DNA from: Casuarina equisetifolia
Taxonomy: Eukaryota; Streptophyta; Magnoliopsida; Fagales; Casuarinaceae
Assembly: GCA_028551475.1 (NCBI GenBank)
Contig: CM052360.1
Location: 7,118,501 to 7,182,500 of the forward strand
Direction of reading: 5' to 3'
DNA: 64,000 nt
The notes beneath the pieces were generated by a model. The model was not told where the DNA came from. It searched no databases and saw only the letters and a program-made list of their open reading frames with translations. Below are positions 1 through 13,419 of this stretch, piece after piece. Every line of letters starts with the position of its first letter. The stretch's first letter is position 1. A program made the position numbers and the translations under genes.

Positions 1-951
1 TTGACTTTTTGACTTATGAGAAGGATTAGAATATGCAAACCTACATCTCACTCCTGACTTCAATCCCCTTAACCAAGTTGCATTCCCTGGAAGTCTCTTT
101 TATAGGATAGACTTATGAAGAATGGGACATCTTTGTATACAATAGAATTGCTGCCATAGCACTTAATTGGGTACTTTGATACTGTAGAAAACTAGACTGG
201 CAGCAACTCTAAAGTTCAAAAGCTAAAAGTATCTTAAATGAAAGAATGTACCAATGAACCAAGAATCTGATAAACCAGTCAATAGGAAAATGTCTTCCTA
301 AATAAATATTCCAGAAGAAAAAAGCCTTCATTTCAGTTAACATCGTGCCCTATATCCATGTCTTGAGGAGGATACGAAATTTTAATCACGTTTTTAACAA
401 GATGGTAAGAAACTATGAACTTTAAGCTCCCAAACACAATGTAAATCAACACAAAAGCACCCAGAAGGCCCATTGCAGGGATTTTCATGAAGAGACTGGC
501 TGGATACAAGAAAAGGATATTCGTGAAAGCTCCAAAATACAATACTCAACTTCACTCAAATCTCCAAAATAGTTCATAACCAGTCAAACCATAACAAACC
601 AGTCCCAATAAAATACAGTATTCCACAATATGTTAGAAGAATTCAATTTTTTTATTATAGCTGCTAAAGTTCCTCAAGTGATACAACAGCGGAACAGAAA
701 CAACGAGATCCAAATAGTTTACATTTCCACAAGTCATATAATTGCTCCATGCAATCTTGTTCCACATACAACAAAATATTTAGTTGCAAACATGTCAGAT
801 CGACAGTTCATTGCCCCAAAAAGGGTGAAAGATACTTTTGCCTTCAACATGCACCTTAGTTTTGAATAAAACAAAATCCATCACAGTTTGGGAGTAAAAG
901 GAACCATTAGAATTCCAAGCTATAGCTTCCCTAATAGCAAGAGAAACTTAC
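1..951 (-). other. Probable CTF18 intron 9, no exon recognised
   Basis: Exon 9 ends with a GT donor at 951 and the next CTF18 exon should begin by completing a Lys codon. I searched both strands of 1-951 for the expected continuation and saw none. The stretch is AT-rich. A 69-codon hydrophobic open frame at 542-333 (minus) has no recognisable family and is probably chance. Confidence 0.55.
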
Positions 952-3900
952 TTGGCTACTTGACGCAATGTTCTCAAGGCAGGTGCATATAGGTCATTAC
1001 ATATGCAAATCACCTACAAAGACAGCCCAATATATAGTGATATCTGTCACAGATATAAATGATGTATGACTATCTTAAAACTTACAGGTCTTGACAGTGA
1101 AGCAGGTTTACGCCCCTTCTTCAAGGATTTCTTTCCTGATTGTTCTTCTTTAGCAATGTTTTCCTTCCCCATATCAGATTTCTTTTCACTAGATACCTAC
1201 ACAAGTACTATGCCATTAACATTGGAGAATAAGAAAATTATGCAAGACAAGTAAATGAATCAGCATGATCCAACTTCTAAGATGCACAGTTCCACAACAA
1301 GATTGCCTCAGTTGAAAAGACCAAGAAGTTTAGACAATATTGACGTCTAAAGTCTGTTATGCAATTCTTTGTCCTAGATTTGACTCCTACTAACCAACTC
1401 AGAGGCCCTAAGATTTATATGAAACAGAAAAGAAGAAAAAGAAATTTGAGTGAGGAACTTCAATCAAAACCAATACAAAAAATTAGGTGCTAAACTCATT
1501 AAATACTACATACAAGTCCTGGCAACCTAGGTTAAGCGCACAAGATGGTAAGATAAATAAGCATTTTCTTAGCTAGTAGTTTTACATAGTTAGAACAGAT
1601 TTAAGGTTTGGAAGATAATAGTTCAATTTATTCATGTCTACTCTGTGCACACCATAAAATGTTGTAACATGTTAGAGCAACACAAAAAATTTACTTTGGT
1701 TCTTAGATATGCTACTGATGACAAAGATGGCGAACATTATGTCAAAACAATCAAGGAACTTAATGCACAGTCTTTGCCTAACACCTCACAAAAGAAAAGG
1801 ACTCTAATGATTGGAAGACGTGTAACTTACCATCTTTAAAAGAACCTCCACAGCACCCTTTCCATCACCAAGAGCTCCATCTATTTCATCAATCACCTAT
1901 AGAAAACAAGTTAAAATCTTTCATTGGAACCCAATGTGATAGAACTAAGTACAGAAACATTGGAAAGGAATACTAACCAAACACTTTGGCCTTGAATCTG
2001 CCATGATAGAATTCATCTGGACCACATCAAGAATTTTAGATTCTATTGTTGATGATGACCGGTCATCACTAGCATTAACCTACACAGTACCAAACTCTTA
2101 AAGAACAAAAAAGTAAGGGAGAAAGAAAGAGAGAGGGAAAACGACAGGAAGCAACACCAAAGCTCCAAAATACAGGGTCCTAAAACAAATTAAAATTGAA
2201 AAATAATAAACTGAAAGACAAATAGATGTAGTTTTAACCATAGTAATTCGATTCATTCCCACAAAAAAATGCCATTAGATGGAATCTGAAATGCTTAAAA
2301 CAATAAAATTGGAAGTGCTAAAAAATATGGAATCTGATGTACTTACTTAGGAGCAATAACAACTGCAAAATCCTAATTCTTTTTCCTGACACTAAGCGGA
2401 AATAACCACAAACTTGACATAGCAAAACATCTTAAATTCATAATGGCAGGTCAATGATGTAAAATATATTAATAATCTTAGATGAAGAGCAACATGGCCT
2501 AAGTAATCATAATTGCACAGGTGTGAGTACAAGGGGAGAACTAAACCTCCACCACATGATATCCACAATGCTTTGCAGCTATATGTGCAAGTGTAGTCTT
2601 TCCAAGCCCAGGAGGACCACAAAGTAAAAGGATCTGCAATGGTTTTAAAATTCAGTTGATATCTTGCTTTCGAAATGTAAAGTTGACATCAACTAATACA
2701 TTAAAAAGAATCTAAAACTAATATATATGTGCAAACACATAAGAACAATGGAGACATTCAAGCACAAAACAATTATCTCGTACATGAACTATATGAGCCA
2801 CAAATCAGCTACAACTTTAACCGTCCATGGAAACAGATGGTTACAATAAAAAACCAAACCCAATCAACGGATTATACAAGAAGAAAAAATGAGACATTTA
2901 TGGCAGTAGATTGAAACTGAAATTAACAAAATAATCCATGGGAGCATCTAAATCTGTCACATAAGAAATTTGAGAGCATAAAAATGCCAAGCAGACAACA
3001 TGTTCAACATTACACTTAAACACGTCACAGGCTAAAGATATAGAGAAAGTAAATGGGCACTCAAACTAATAGCAGAATGTAAAAAACAGAGTCCATATCA
3101 AACAGGATAGGTTTCTACCTATCCTCTATTCACACTTGTCAGTCATGCAAAAAAAAAAAAAAATCTCTTTTACTTGTTAAAGAGATGCAACAGACATCGA
3201 AGCATCTAAGCATCTAAGCTAGGCATTCTGTGGTGCAAATTGATTTCAATCTACTATCGAGTGTGGAGTAACGACAGTAAACACAAATTATCACACGACC
3301 TGCCACTTAATGCTGCACAGAATTGAGAAAAGCACCACTCCTACCTCTGTTCTCAACCCACTTGGTAACTTGTCGAGAAAATCTCAATAAGTATCGGGAC
3401 AAAAATCCAATATGAACCTACTCTGCATCTTGAGATTATAAAAGCTACCACACTGGAGAATCTTGAATAACAAAGTACTAACGAAACCACAAAAAGGAAA
3501 AAAGGTATTAGAAAAAAAAGGAGCTGCACTTAAGTTGCATTTATACAGCAATAAGCAAGGAATCTTGCACCAATACTTGCAGATATATTTTCAAGTAAAG
3601 AGGTCCAGGAATCTGGTCATGCTTATGATCAAGCCAGAATCTGATGGTTGCCTTTCCACACCTCAAATCAGACACCAAAGAATTCCTCTTTTTCTATTCA
3701 CCCAAAGACCACAACCTTGTTACTCTTGACAGTTTCACCAAACACAAAGAACCAAACAACTTGAATGATAAATGCGGTAAAATATGCCAGAGCCAGAAGC
3801 TTTTCATCCACAATCCAAACCAAAAGCAACTTCAGGAAAAAAAGAAAAAAAAAAGGAAACATCATCATTTACAAACTAATAGTTAAAACGCTTCTCATTT

Positions 3901-6900
3901 ACAAGAACTTTCTCCTAGTGGACCATGTAAAGTATTTCTAACTCTTGTTCCATAAGGTCTTTTCTTCCAAGATCCAAATCTCATTTGTATTCTTTTGACT
4001 GAAAACCAACAGTAAGTTGTTTAAATATTGTAAAAGCAACAACATCTATGTTAAGGTACTGGCATAAATCCCTCTACAGCATAATTTCACTACTCAGACT
4101 TGGTTCCTTGATCCCTTCTTAAGAAATCATTCTTGCTCACAACACTGCAACCAAATTTATCTCAACTGTTGAAACATTTGAGTGATGATATTCGCACATA
4201 TCAGTCAAAACATGGAAGAATGAAATAGCAACCACTTGTTATTGGCATATGAAGATGGAAAAGGATTGGGCTTCATGGCCTAAATAAACTATTTGCCAAA
4301 CCAGGAATTCATTAACTGCAATTACTCCACCATGAAACTTGAGAAAATAAGATATCAGATAGAGAGTATGAGCAAGAGAGAGACCAACTAATGTAGCAGT
4401 TAGAAATCAAAGACTCCAGTAGCCTCCTCTACATTCTTCAGAATAAGTGACCATACATACATCCTAAGGTTTCTAACTATGATTTAAGAAAGGTGGAAAA
4501 AACAATTTAAACCTAAATGTTAAAACTAATAGAATCTAATAGTAGCTCTTTAATTTGTAGAGAACACTGTCAGAGATTTAGTAAAACTCATCATCTCTTG
4601 CAAACCCTACCATATCTAGAAACTTGTGCTGAGCCAACTTATGACTGGCCCTAAGTGTTTTGTTAGAAGAAGTAGAGATGGTAAATCAATATCAAGTCCT
4701 ATTCAAATGCAGATTGAACAGAAAATATTTGTCAGAACTGCATGTTGTTGGCAGTACTTCCTCTCTTGTTCTCATTTTATAGATATACATGGAGTAAAGT
4801 CATTGTGAAGCAATCTCTCATAAAGAGCACACAAACTGCAATTCCACAATAGCAAGACGAGCTATATAATGATACACATTGACATCAATAGTTAACAAAT
4901 GCCAAATTGACAGCATAAGAAAGAAACACATGTTTATGGAATCCTGTGCCAACTTTCAATGGGAAACAGGAAAAATTGGATCATATCAGCCAACAAGATC
5001 ACAATTCCTTCTATTACAACCTTTTGCTCTGGCGGCCCAGTGAGCCTTGGCTTCTTATTCCACGAGTCCTGAATGCCTTTTGCATTAGTATTTACATTGT
5101 CCAAATGGTCTGAGTTTTCAAACCTTTCATCATGCCATCTGGATCCTCTGTTCTTCAAAAAATTTGAATTGGAGTGTTTCTGATGCTGAAAAATAGAGGA
5201 ATGCCGTCTCAAAGAAGATAAAACCTCATCTGATGTACTCCTAATTTCAGATCCAAAGACGGACAAATCCCATTGTTTCAACCATAAGAGAACCTGCAGT
5301 AATCAAACCATAGAATTAAGTGATGGAGACATTTTCTACGGAAAAAGTGGCCCAAAATAAAGTCCTTGGAGGAAGCATTTAAAATATTGTGCACACACAA
5401 TCTATATATACCTCACGATTTGTCTGTTCATCACTTAGAAGCTCAGAAAACGAACTTGGAGCATATTTATCGACCCAAAGTTGTTCATGCACAACCGGTG
5501 TTTTGGGAAGTGTTACCCCACTCTGGCTCTCAGAACTCGCTTGTAAGGCCTTCATCACCACAAGAATGAGTTACAAGAAACATTCTAAAGCATAAAGTAT
5601 GTTCAAGAAAACTCTCGTAGGTCCTACTAGAAACAACTAGCCTCTAGTATCTGAATTTCCTTCTTTATGTTACAGAGTCATGAGCGTCTTTGAGAGGAAT
5701 TTAAATTCAGGAGACTTTTCTCACTAGAATCTCTATCTCCATAACCATTAGGTTCTCAAAGACCAAACTGACCAGCAAAGTGCTATAAAGCTACGATGTA
5801 GTGAAAATGCTTGTCTGGACCCTCATATATAAGATGATATGCTTCTCATACTCTTGAATGACAAGTTAGCATGTTTCTGCTTTAGACAATGCTGAATCAT
5901 TTCTAACATGAAGTTTTGCAGTGACAATATAGACAAGCATGTCCAAAAACCCATTAGGTCATGATAATGACCCATAACTGTGGTATTGTTTTGGCACTTC
6001 AACTGAGAATAAATTGTATATTATGATATTTACCTTAGAAAAAGCCTCTTGCTCAACTTTTTGCAATAGGATGCTGACAGGTTCGAAAATAAGACCTGAA
6101 AGTTGGAGATATGTCTAATATTTAATTGCTATAAAACAAAAAGAATATGCACCATGACTTTACGACAAATGAATATCTTCAAAATGTATATATTGCAGTT
6201 GTCTACTGATATGTAAGAATAATGGATGGCCTAGACACGCAAGCAAATAAGGATAGCTGACTATCTGTCAGATTAATATTGAAAAATAGCCAGCCCTTTC
6301 TAGAGCGTGAGAATGTAAATCGGTAGGTATCAGTCCAAAATATGGCAGCACAATGTATATGATTTACATTATTCTGTCCACTTTATACAACAGAAATTGA
6401 AAGTGATATCTCCATGCTATAGTTTAGCCGTCATTCTCCTTCTCTGTTTATCATGTAATTCATTTAGGCTTTATGGACCAGGGCCTGCAAAAGCTGTCAC
6501 TTTCCTTCTCTGGTTATCATTCTTTCTAAAGCATGTCCAAGTCCAATGAAGTAAAATCAAGCCCATAGGTTGAGTTAGTTCTGGGGTTTGGAGCATCTGA
6601 GAGACATGAGCTAACACCCTAGGCAGTCTAAAATGTCAAGGTTCAATAAAACATGATCAACACCAGATGAATACCCAAAAGCTAAAAATGCATCAGCACG
6701 AAGTCTGATACTCATCATGAGAACCTTGACCCAACCATAGGTAGAGCAAACATGGGATGTCCTCACTTTACTATAAGAGCCACCATCAAGTAGATCATAG
6801 CATACATTTACTAATCCAAGGTGGGAACCATACATTTATTAATATATCATGTCCCTATCTGGTTTCATTATGAAAACATGGGTCTGGCTTGAGAATAATA

Positions 6901-8831
6901 CCAGAAGAGTCTCTCTATAAGGATTCAATATAGCAAGTTGAGACGTTTAAGCTAAGTGCTGAAGCTGCATCACCAGAAAGCCCAATGCCTACTTAAAAGC
7001 CTTTGTAGTTTAAAGGGGAATCTCCTTGTTTTACTGCAGTAGTCCACATACACAACCACTACTACATCAATTCACCACCATTAAAGCTCTTACATAACTA
7101 TAGATGGAGCAAACATGAGAGTTATCATCGCCTGATTGGGTAGCCACCAAAAAGTTATATAGTCATCTTGAGCATTAATGTCCAAACCTCCAACTTAAGT
7201 ACCTGGTTTTTGGCTTTTAGACACGATGCTGTAGTATTTGTTAGAATTTGAGAGAAAGAGAAACACCGTATTTAAAAAAATACAACAAGGAAAAAAACAC
7301 AATTCATGTATATGTCAAGCAAGATTTTAATGTGCTTCAGCCAACTCCATGACTACAAATGTGGGCTACTCAAACCAAAATCATCCCTGACATAGTTTAT
7401 TAGCACTCTAGCACACTCATAGATTTCCATAATACTTAGACGAACCACATTTCCACCCTACTTCAAACCCTCAATAACACTCATAAGCATAAAATCTCCC
7501 CACCTAATGAATATTACTGTAGCATGTATATGTTTCAACACACACATCTTCAAATTTCAAATCCATGAGAATACCTCTTTTTTTAGAGAAACCTGCTTCA
7601 AATTTGACTAGGAATATTCTTCTAATCACATAACTTCCCCAGAAATCACCGCCTTAAGCTAAATTTCCACTTAAGCCCAAGCTGCCAAAGTTTATGATAT
7701 TAGTGATAATTTTAAGCTTTAGTTAAGTTACAAATAACTTTTTTTTTAGAACCAATGTCGAGACACCATCTCTTGTATCTTCTGATTTGGATGTGTACAA
7801 ATTAGAATTTGAGTCAATCCAAACAGTTAAAAGCTTGTTGACCAATCAATAGATTCACATAAGGCAAACGTTTAAAGAAGCTGCAAACATAAGAACTTTA
7901 GTCAAAGAAGCCATGTGTGCAATGTCTTAGTCCAAGGGGCTCCAGAGTGTTGTCTACTTTTCTGACTATAAGCTTAATTCAAGCTAGCAGTGACTGTAAC
8001 AAGACATGCGATTGTCACCATATTTTCATCATGTGTTGATGATCAAGAGAATTTAGCTACATGCATCTACAGTGTAACACTCTTTTTTGTTTGTCCTTTC
8101 CGATTATTCACGACAGTTTTATCCTCGAGTCACACATATGTTCCCTATGATGACAAAATTTATTCCTCTCTATTATCATAGAGTATGCAGTAGGAAATTA
8201 AATTGTCAGTCCATTAAAGAATTACCAAGATTTGGAGCTCTACTGTCTAGTCTTTCTCCAACATTTTCACAGAAACGAAAAGGACTAATTACAAAATGAG
8301 GATCAAAGTAAGAGTATCCCTACCACCCGACTTCGCTCTCACGTCCAATTTCTTAAACCTCTCCTCCCTCTCCACCCTGCATATCTTCGCGTATACTCTA
8401 TCGCCGCCCGGCGCGGTAATTGGAATACAATCGCCGTCGATCTGCGAAGCGTACCTCGACAGGATCTTCTCCTCCTCAGCAGGCCTTTGTTCCTCCACCA
8501 CAGGATTCGCCTCCTTTGGCGGCGGCGAGTACCGCAGCCAATCCTCCTCAGACTCTGGCTCCACATTGTCAAACCTGGGCCGTTTCTCCTCCGAAGGGCC
8601 CTCCCTTTTGGGGGACGAGGCGTCGAGATCATCCAATCGTGGACGCTTTTGGCTATTGATACGGTTTTCGGTGGTCGGGAGGGGTTCCACAGATGGCATT
8701 AGTCGATGGTCTTCTTCTTGTTCTTCATCTTGGTAGGGCTCTGGTGGTTCAGGGTCTATGTAGTCGTCGTAGAGGTGAAAGTTGGATTCGAGCAATTCGA
8801 GCTCTTCTGGAAGAGGTAAATCCGTGTCCAT
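952..8831 (-). CDS. CTF18: CTF18, alternative clamp-loader large subunit (5' part, exons 1-9)
   Basis: Chromosome transmission fidelity 18 is the large subunit of the RFC-like complex that loads PCNA and supports sister-chromatid cohesion in the nucleus. Coding exons read on the minus strand: 8831-8324, 6095-6034, 5549-5412, 5293-5021, 2633-2547, 2079-1978, 1896-1831, 1196-1086, 1013-952. Phases join without a stop (about 470 residues); the rest lies left of the window. The start at 8831 ([17 protein letters not shown]) is chosen because it looks like the family N-terminus, although the frame stays open upstream. Residues 1-190 are acidic and low in complexity. [19 protein letters not shown] begins the clamp-loader core; Walker [10 protein letters not shown] is at 333-341 and Walker B VIDEIDG at 391-397; ICND in exon 9 fits sensor 1. 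Introns of 2.2-2.4 kb separate exons 1/2 and 4/5. No further exon was recognised in 1-951, so that stretch is probably intron. Confidence 0.93.
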
Positions 8832-9599
8832 GACTACTGGTTGGCCGAGGTGCGTCAAGTGACAGTAAGGAATCGTACAAAGAAATGGAGACATGGGAGA
8901 GAGCAATGAGGGAAGAAGAAGGTTTGGGCGGGAAAGTGAAGGGCAAGTGGAGGCAAATAATACTGTCGATCCCCATATTGCCCTCGTTCCAGTTTTTTCC
9001 AATTCCTCGCAGTTATACTTATCCACATATGATTATTTCCAATGATTTTTTATTTTTTATTTTTTAGTTCCCATATTTAGGGAGTGGTACTTCTCCTTTC
9101 TCATAAATTGTTTTCCTTTTTAATATTACATGTATTCTGCGCGGCATCTAAACGTACTTAGTAAAATATTATAATGCAACTTGTTATTGCTTTTATGATT
9201 TTTTAAGGGAATAAGTGTTTTGACTATTTCATCAATAAATTAAAAGTGTGATTTATCGTCTGAGAAAAAGTAAATGTGGAAGTTTTAATTTGAATCATAA
9301 AACTGTATTGAATTTCAATTTTTGAGAAGAGTAATGATAACATAATTCAAACAAGCCGGTCTGTGAATTATTTAAATTTAAGTAGGAACGCAGATTTGGT
9401 GACCAATCTTTCGTATTTTTTGGAGAAGAGTAGTAATTAAAACCTGCTACAGATGCAACCTGAACATATTCTCTACATGAGTTATATTTATACAACAAAT
9501 AACGTGCACCAGAAGTCGGAATCTTTATTGGTGTTTAAAATTTTGTATAAAAGAGTGTAATCAGAGTTGGCCAGCTCGACCAGTGCCGCGCTAAGTAAA
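8832..9599. other. Intergenic, CTF18 upstream region
   Basis: This is the AT-rich upstream region of CTF18. About 120 bases next to the start are purine-rich on the plus strand. No gene, RNA or mobile element was recognised. Confidence 0.5.
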
Positions 9600-10264
9600 A
9601 TCAGAAGGGTTTAAAACAAACACGTCGTTGTACAAAAAACCTTCCTCAATACTGTCCGTGAAAGAAACTCCCGTACAACTAAAAACCGCATGAGCCACTT
9701 CTCATTTCCCCAACACCTTACCTGAATATTATCATTTGTTTGTCCCCTGCACTCCATAGTCATAAGACAAACAAATAGCAATTCCTCCTGTTCCCGCTGC
9801 ACTGCTTCAAAGATAAGATGTAAACCTCCCTCCCTCTGAAGAAAATCTATATAAAGAGGAAATCATATTCGGCTAAATGCAGTAGAAACATTAACAAAGT
9901 CATAGATACTAACAAATAAAGTTTTAATTAAACTAAAATAAGAACAACATTAGTGGTTTAGTGAAACCATAATCGCAGGGCCAAATGCCCTGCTGCAACA
10001 CTAACTGAGGCAATACCATTCCTCTAAGGGCTTTTGGTTGAAATGCTTGTTCCAAAGCTTGAACAGCATTTATGGAGGTTGCAGCACGAGTTTTCCAGAT
10101 TTAGACAAGATGTTGGCTGAGTTTGCTTGTGGGAAGAGCTTTATTACTGACTACTATGGCAACGTTTGCTTGTGGGAAGGGGAAGGGCCTCATGATGTTG
10201 ATTGATGTGGCACCGTTTGCTTGTGGAGAAAGCTTGTTGTTGCCATCAACGCTCCCTCACACCC

Positions 10265-10312
10265 TCACCATCCCCCCTTCTCTCTCTCTCTCTCTCTCTC
10301 TCTACTTATGAA
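10265..10312. repeat. (CT)n microsatellite in VAMP72 pseudogene 5' region
   Basis: An uninterrupted CT dinucleotide run lies about 10280-10302, roughly 185 bases before the pseudogene ATG. Pyrimidine tracts of this sort are common in plant 5' leaders. Confidence 0.9.
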
Positions 10313-10487
10313 AGATGAACGTGTATAGCGAGTAACATGCATCCCGTTGGCGTATGATATTTTTTTAGTGAGTGCCAATCCAGCATTTGGTTCTGCGATG
10401 CCATTCTGTTTGTCTCTGGTTTTGTAGCCCTTACGGCAATTGTTTTGGTCGGCTGTCAGTACAGGTTTTTGGCGTTGGTGGTGTGAG

Positions 10488-12756
10488 ATGAGCCAAAAAT
10501 CTCTGATCTTCAGCTTCGTAGCTCGGGGCACGGTGATTCTGACCGAGTACACTGAGTTCTCCGGAAATTTCATTGGCATCGCCTCCCAATGCCTCCTGCA
10601 GCTTCCAGCTTCCAACGACAAGGTCACCTTCATATGCGACGGCCATTCCTTTAACTACCTGGTCGAGGACGGCTTCAGTATGTCCCTTTTATTCGTACTT
10701 GATTTATATGTCATTCATTTTCTTCAAGTTTATTCTACCGTGGTTCGAAAACATATCTTGTTTTTATAAGAGAAGTAAACTCATATTGTTTGGTATTTTT
10801 CTCTCTACAGAAAAAAAAAATCCTTTTTTCTTTTTTATTTCTATTTAGCATTTCCTATAAGGTAAATGGAAGTCCCATCAATAAAAGAATCAAGAAACCG
10901 GATTCAGAGAGAGGATAACGAAATTGTTAAAACTACATTTGTGCCTCTTAAATACAAAAAAAATTAAAATGTTGTTTATGCTACCGGCTTCTACTCTCAA
11001 CCTAATGGCTTCTACTCTCAGAGCTTACGTGCCAAACTGTGCAACAACTTATTTTCCAAAACCTTCTCACTTTTTAGGAATCTCACAAGTACAAAGTTTG
11101 ATTCTCGCGTGGGGATTTTATTTATTTTTGCATGGCTTCGATGTACTCCTCGCTGTGTGCATCTTCTGTGACTCTTTTAAACATCTCAGGTTCCAGTGAC
11201 GTCAGATTGATGATAGGGTACCAGTGCCGTATGTCGATTGCTGCTGATTGCATATCCCATTTTTCACTTTTCTTTTTTCATGTATTAAGGCGTACCAAAT
11301 GAAGTTCGTTTTTGCGACTTGTATCCTCAGGGTACGTGTAGAATTTTGCTTCTCTTTTTTTCTTTTTTTTTTTTTTATATTTTAAACCGGCTGCTTTATT
11401 TTGTATGCTGCAGCCTTTTGTGTAGTTGGTGTCGAATCAGTGGATCGGCAGGTTCCGGTCGCCTTATTGGAGCGAATTAAGGAAGATTTCAAAAAGAGAT
11501 ACGGTGGAGGGAAAGCTGCGACTGCTGTTTCTAATAGCCTAAGCAAAGACTTTGGGCACTGTATCATTTTTTTCTTCCATCTCATTGGGATGTGATTTGT
11601 TTCTTCCTAAAGTATTCAGATTCTCTGATTCCATATTACAGGCCCAAACTGAGAGAGCATATGCAGTACTGTGCGGATCATCCGAAGAGCTAAGCAAGCT
11701 TGCGAACGTGCAGGCTCGGGTTTCTGAAATCAAAGAGGTTATGACAGAAAATATAGAGAAGGTATGCTGCTGATGTAGCACTAGTAATGCTATGGATGTA
11801 AAAATTTAATAAAGATATATGCTGCATTTGCAAACATAAGCTTGTTAAACCAGGTTTTGATAATTGGCATAGATATCAAGCACTTTCTTAAGAAATTGAC
11901 GTGCGATTTTTCCCTCTTTTATGCTCCGTTTAAGAAATTGCTTCACGTTCTGATTTAGGAAATCGTTCTGCATAGGCTATTTACAATAAGGAGATCATTG
12001 ACGGAGCACTGGAAACCTCTTATCAATAGATTGATTGCAGAAAACAGCTCGACTAAGAGGATGTGTAATTGGATTGTGGGCTTTAATAGTCGAATGGGCT
12101 GTTCTGGAATCTGCATTTGTTTCTTCTCTGCGACCCGTTGATGGTCCTACCACCAGTTTTGCCCAACTGTCGAATAAATACCTCGTCGAATATGTGATAT
12201 CAAATCTTATATCATAAATATGAAAACTTCAAGAATAATTTATAAAGACATGTTTCCTCTCAATGTTTTAGAACTGTAAATTCAAATATAGTCATTTTCT
12301 ATACTTTTTAACATGGTATTATATTTTAGGTTTTTTATTATCTCTCATGGGTTATGTGCAAATTTAAAAGCTATATTTGCATGGCATCTCGTGGGACTAT
12401 GATAAGTCTGAAATTTATGTGATGAATAGTTGTATTAAATAAACAATGTAAAATTGTTACCTATATTGATAAAAGAATTTGTTATGAATTTAGGTTTGTT
12501 TTAGGTAGTAAGGAATTAAGATAAGAAAGAATATTTGACTCTAAAATTTGAAGTTGAAATTGATTGTTTTAGATATTCTCTTTCTCTTTTTTTTTTTTTA
12601 AATGACAACACACGCATCACACGGAACGTTGAATCCGTTGAATTTTAGACCTTAAAATTAGAGTTTCTACCAACTCACCACTAAACTAGTTGGTCAGGGG
12701 ATTGTTTTGGGCATTCCCGTCCCTTGATTTTTATAATTGTGTTGACTGTTTGCCGT
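10488..12756 (+). pseudogene. VAMP721/722-type R-SNARE pseudogene (left tandem copy)
   Basis: Degraded copy of the R-SNARE at 13917-16537. Exon 1 (10488-10677) is intact and encodes the start of the longin domain ([20 protein letters not shown]). Exon 2 (11414-11555) is open, but its donor reads GC ACTG where the sister copy has GT AATC. Exon 3 (11642-11761) lacks one base near 11682 (CATCCGAAG against CATCCCGAAG in the sister), which shifts the frame and creates an early TAA. Exon 4, which should carry the zero-layer Arg, is not recognisable apart from a splice-like remnant near 11965. Exon 5 survives as two pieces around a SINE, ending in the CHGFNC-like tail and stop near 12756. Exon 1 is surprisingly clean, so a short longin-only product cannot be excluded, but a working SNARE can. 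Confidence 0.88.
12581..12699 (-). mobile_element. Short SINE-like insertion in pseudogene exon 5
   Basis: About 119 bases interrupt the exon 5 relic. Read on the minus strand, the insert starts CCCTGACCAACTAG, has a Pol III A-box-like TAGTTTAGTGGT (12688-12677), a weak B-box-like GGTCTAAAATTC (12651-12640), and ends in a poly(A) tail (poly-T on plus, about 12586-12599). Flanking direct repeats share GATTGTTTT exactly (12562-12570 and 12700-12708) and may extend imperfectly to about 19 bases, as expected for LINE-driven insertion next to AAAAC on the target strand. The sister copy at 16470-16500 shows the uninterrupted site. The family is unknown. Confidence 0.72.
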
Positions 12757-13419
12757 GGCTTCAATTGTTAAGCAGACTTGGAACTTCCTCGCTGCCACGC
12801 TGATTTGGACTTCCTTGGTAGATCGCATTCCAACTTGCAGATTCTTACGATTAGGACCGGAATCTCTCAGGTTATACCAGCCCTCTTCCGCCAGCATTTG
12901 TATTCTGGATTGCTTGTATATTTAACGGGCTTGAGTTTCTGTTTATACCCAAATTTTCTGTGGTCTGCGTTCTGGATTCTTTTGTGTTGATCTATTCCGA
13001 GAACGGGCAATGCCGTTGGATGAGCTCTTATGAGTTATAATATTGTTACTACGTTGCTCTTTCGATTTTGATCTTTGCTTGGACGTGGGACGAAGAAGGT
13101 TTTGCGGGAAAGTGATCAGAAAGAGACTATAAAGATTTGTTTTAATCCCCAAATTGCCATCATGCCAATTTAATTTCTTTAAATTATAGTCGTCCGCATA
13201 GGTTTATTTCCGAAGACTATCCAGAGGATTTACTTCTCGGTCCGCATACTTCTTTTGAATAAAAGGCAATCTAGAAAGGATAAGTAGAAGACCCGAAGAA
13301 AAGGGAAAAAAAATAAAAAACATGTTCCTGAAACACGAAGTATTTTATGACTGCCAATGAATTAGTAAAGCATATAAATCTAATAAAGTATGAACATTAT
13401 TTTAATGACTAGTTTCATA

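Larger units (their letters stand above)
9600..13085 (+). repeat. Left unit of VAMP72 tandem duplication
   Basis: The sequence from about 9600 to 13085 matches 13420-16930 in order: 5' flank (shared words such as GTTGTACAAA and CTTCCTCCTGTT-like stretches), exons 1, 2, 3 and 5, and 3' flank (shared GCCACGCTGATTTGGACT and the TGAGCTCTT region). The duplication therefore copied promoter, gene and terminator together, which makes it a DNA-level tandem duplication and not a processed retrocopy. The left unit carries extra DNA around 9840-10270, including three spaced GTTTGCTTGTGG words, and a SINE in exon 5. Confidence 0.8.

Noticed and set aside
333-542. Hydrophobic 69-codon open frame on minus, looking like a membrane segment
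   Set aside because: It lies where a CTF18 intron is expected, has no recognised family and no support from splice sites.
8296-8736. Long plus-strand open frame opposite CTF18 exon 1
   Set aside because: It is the complement of a GC-rich coding exon; the minus-strand reading matches CTF18.
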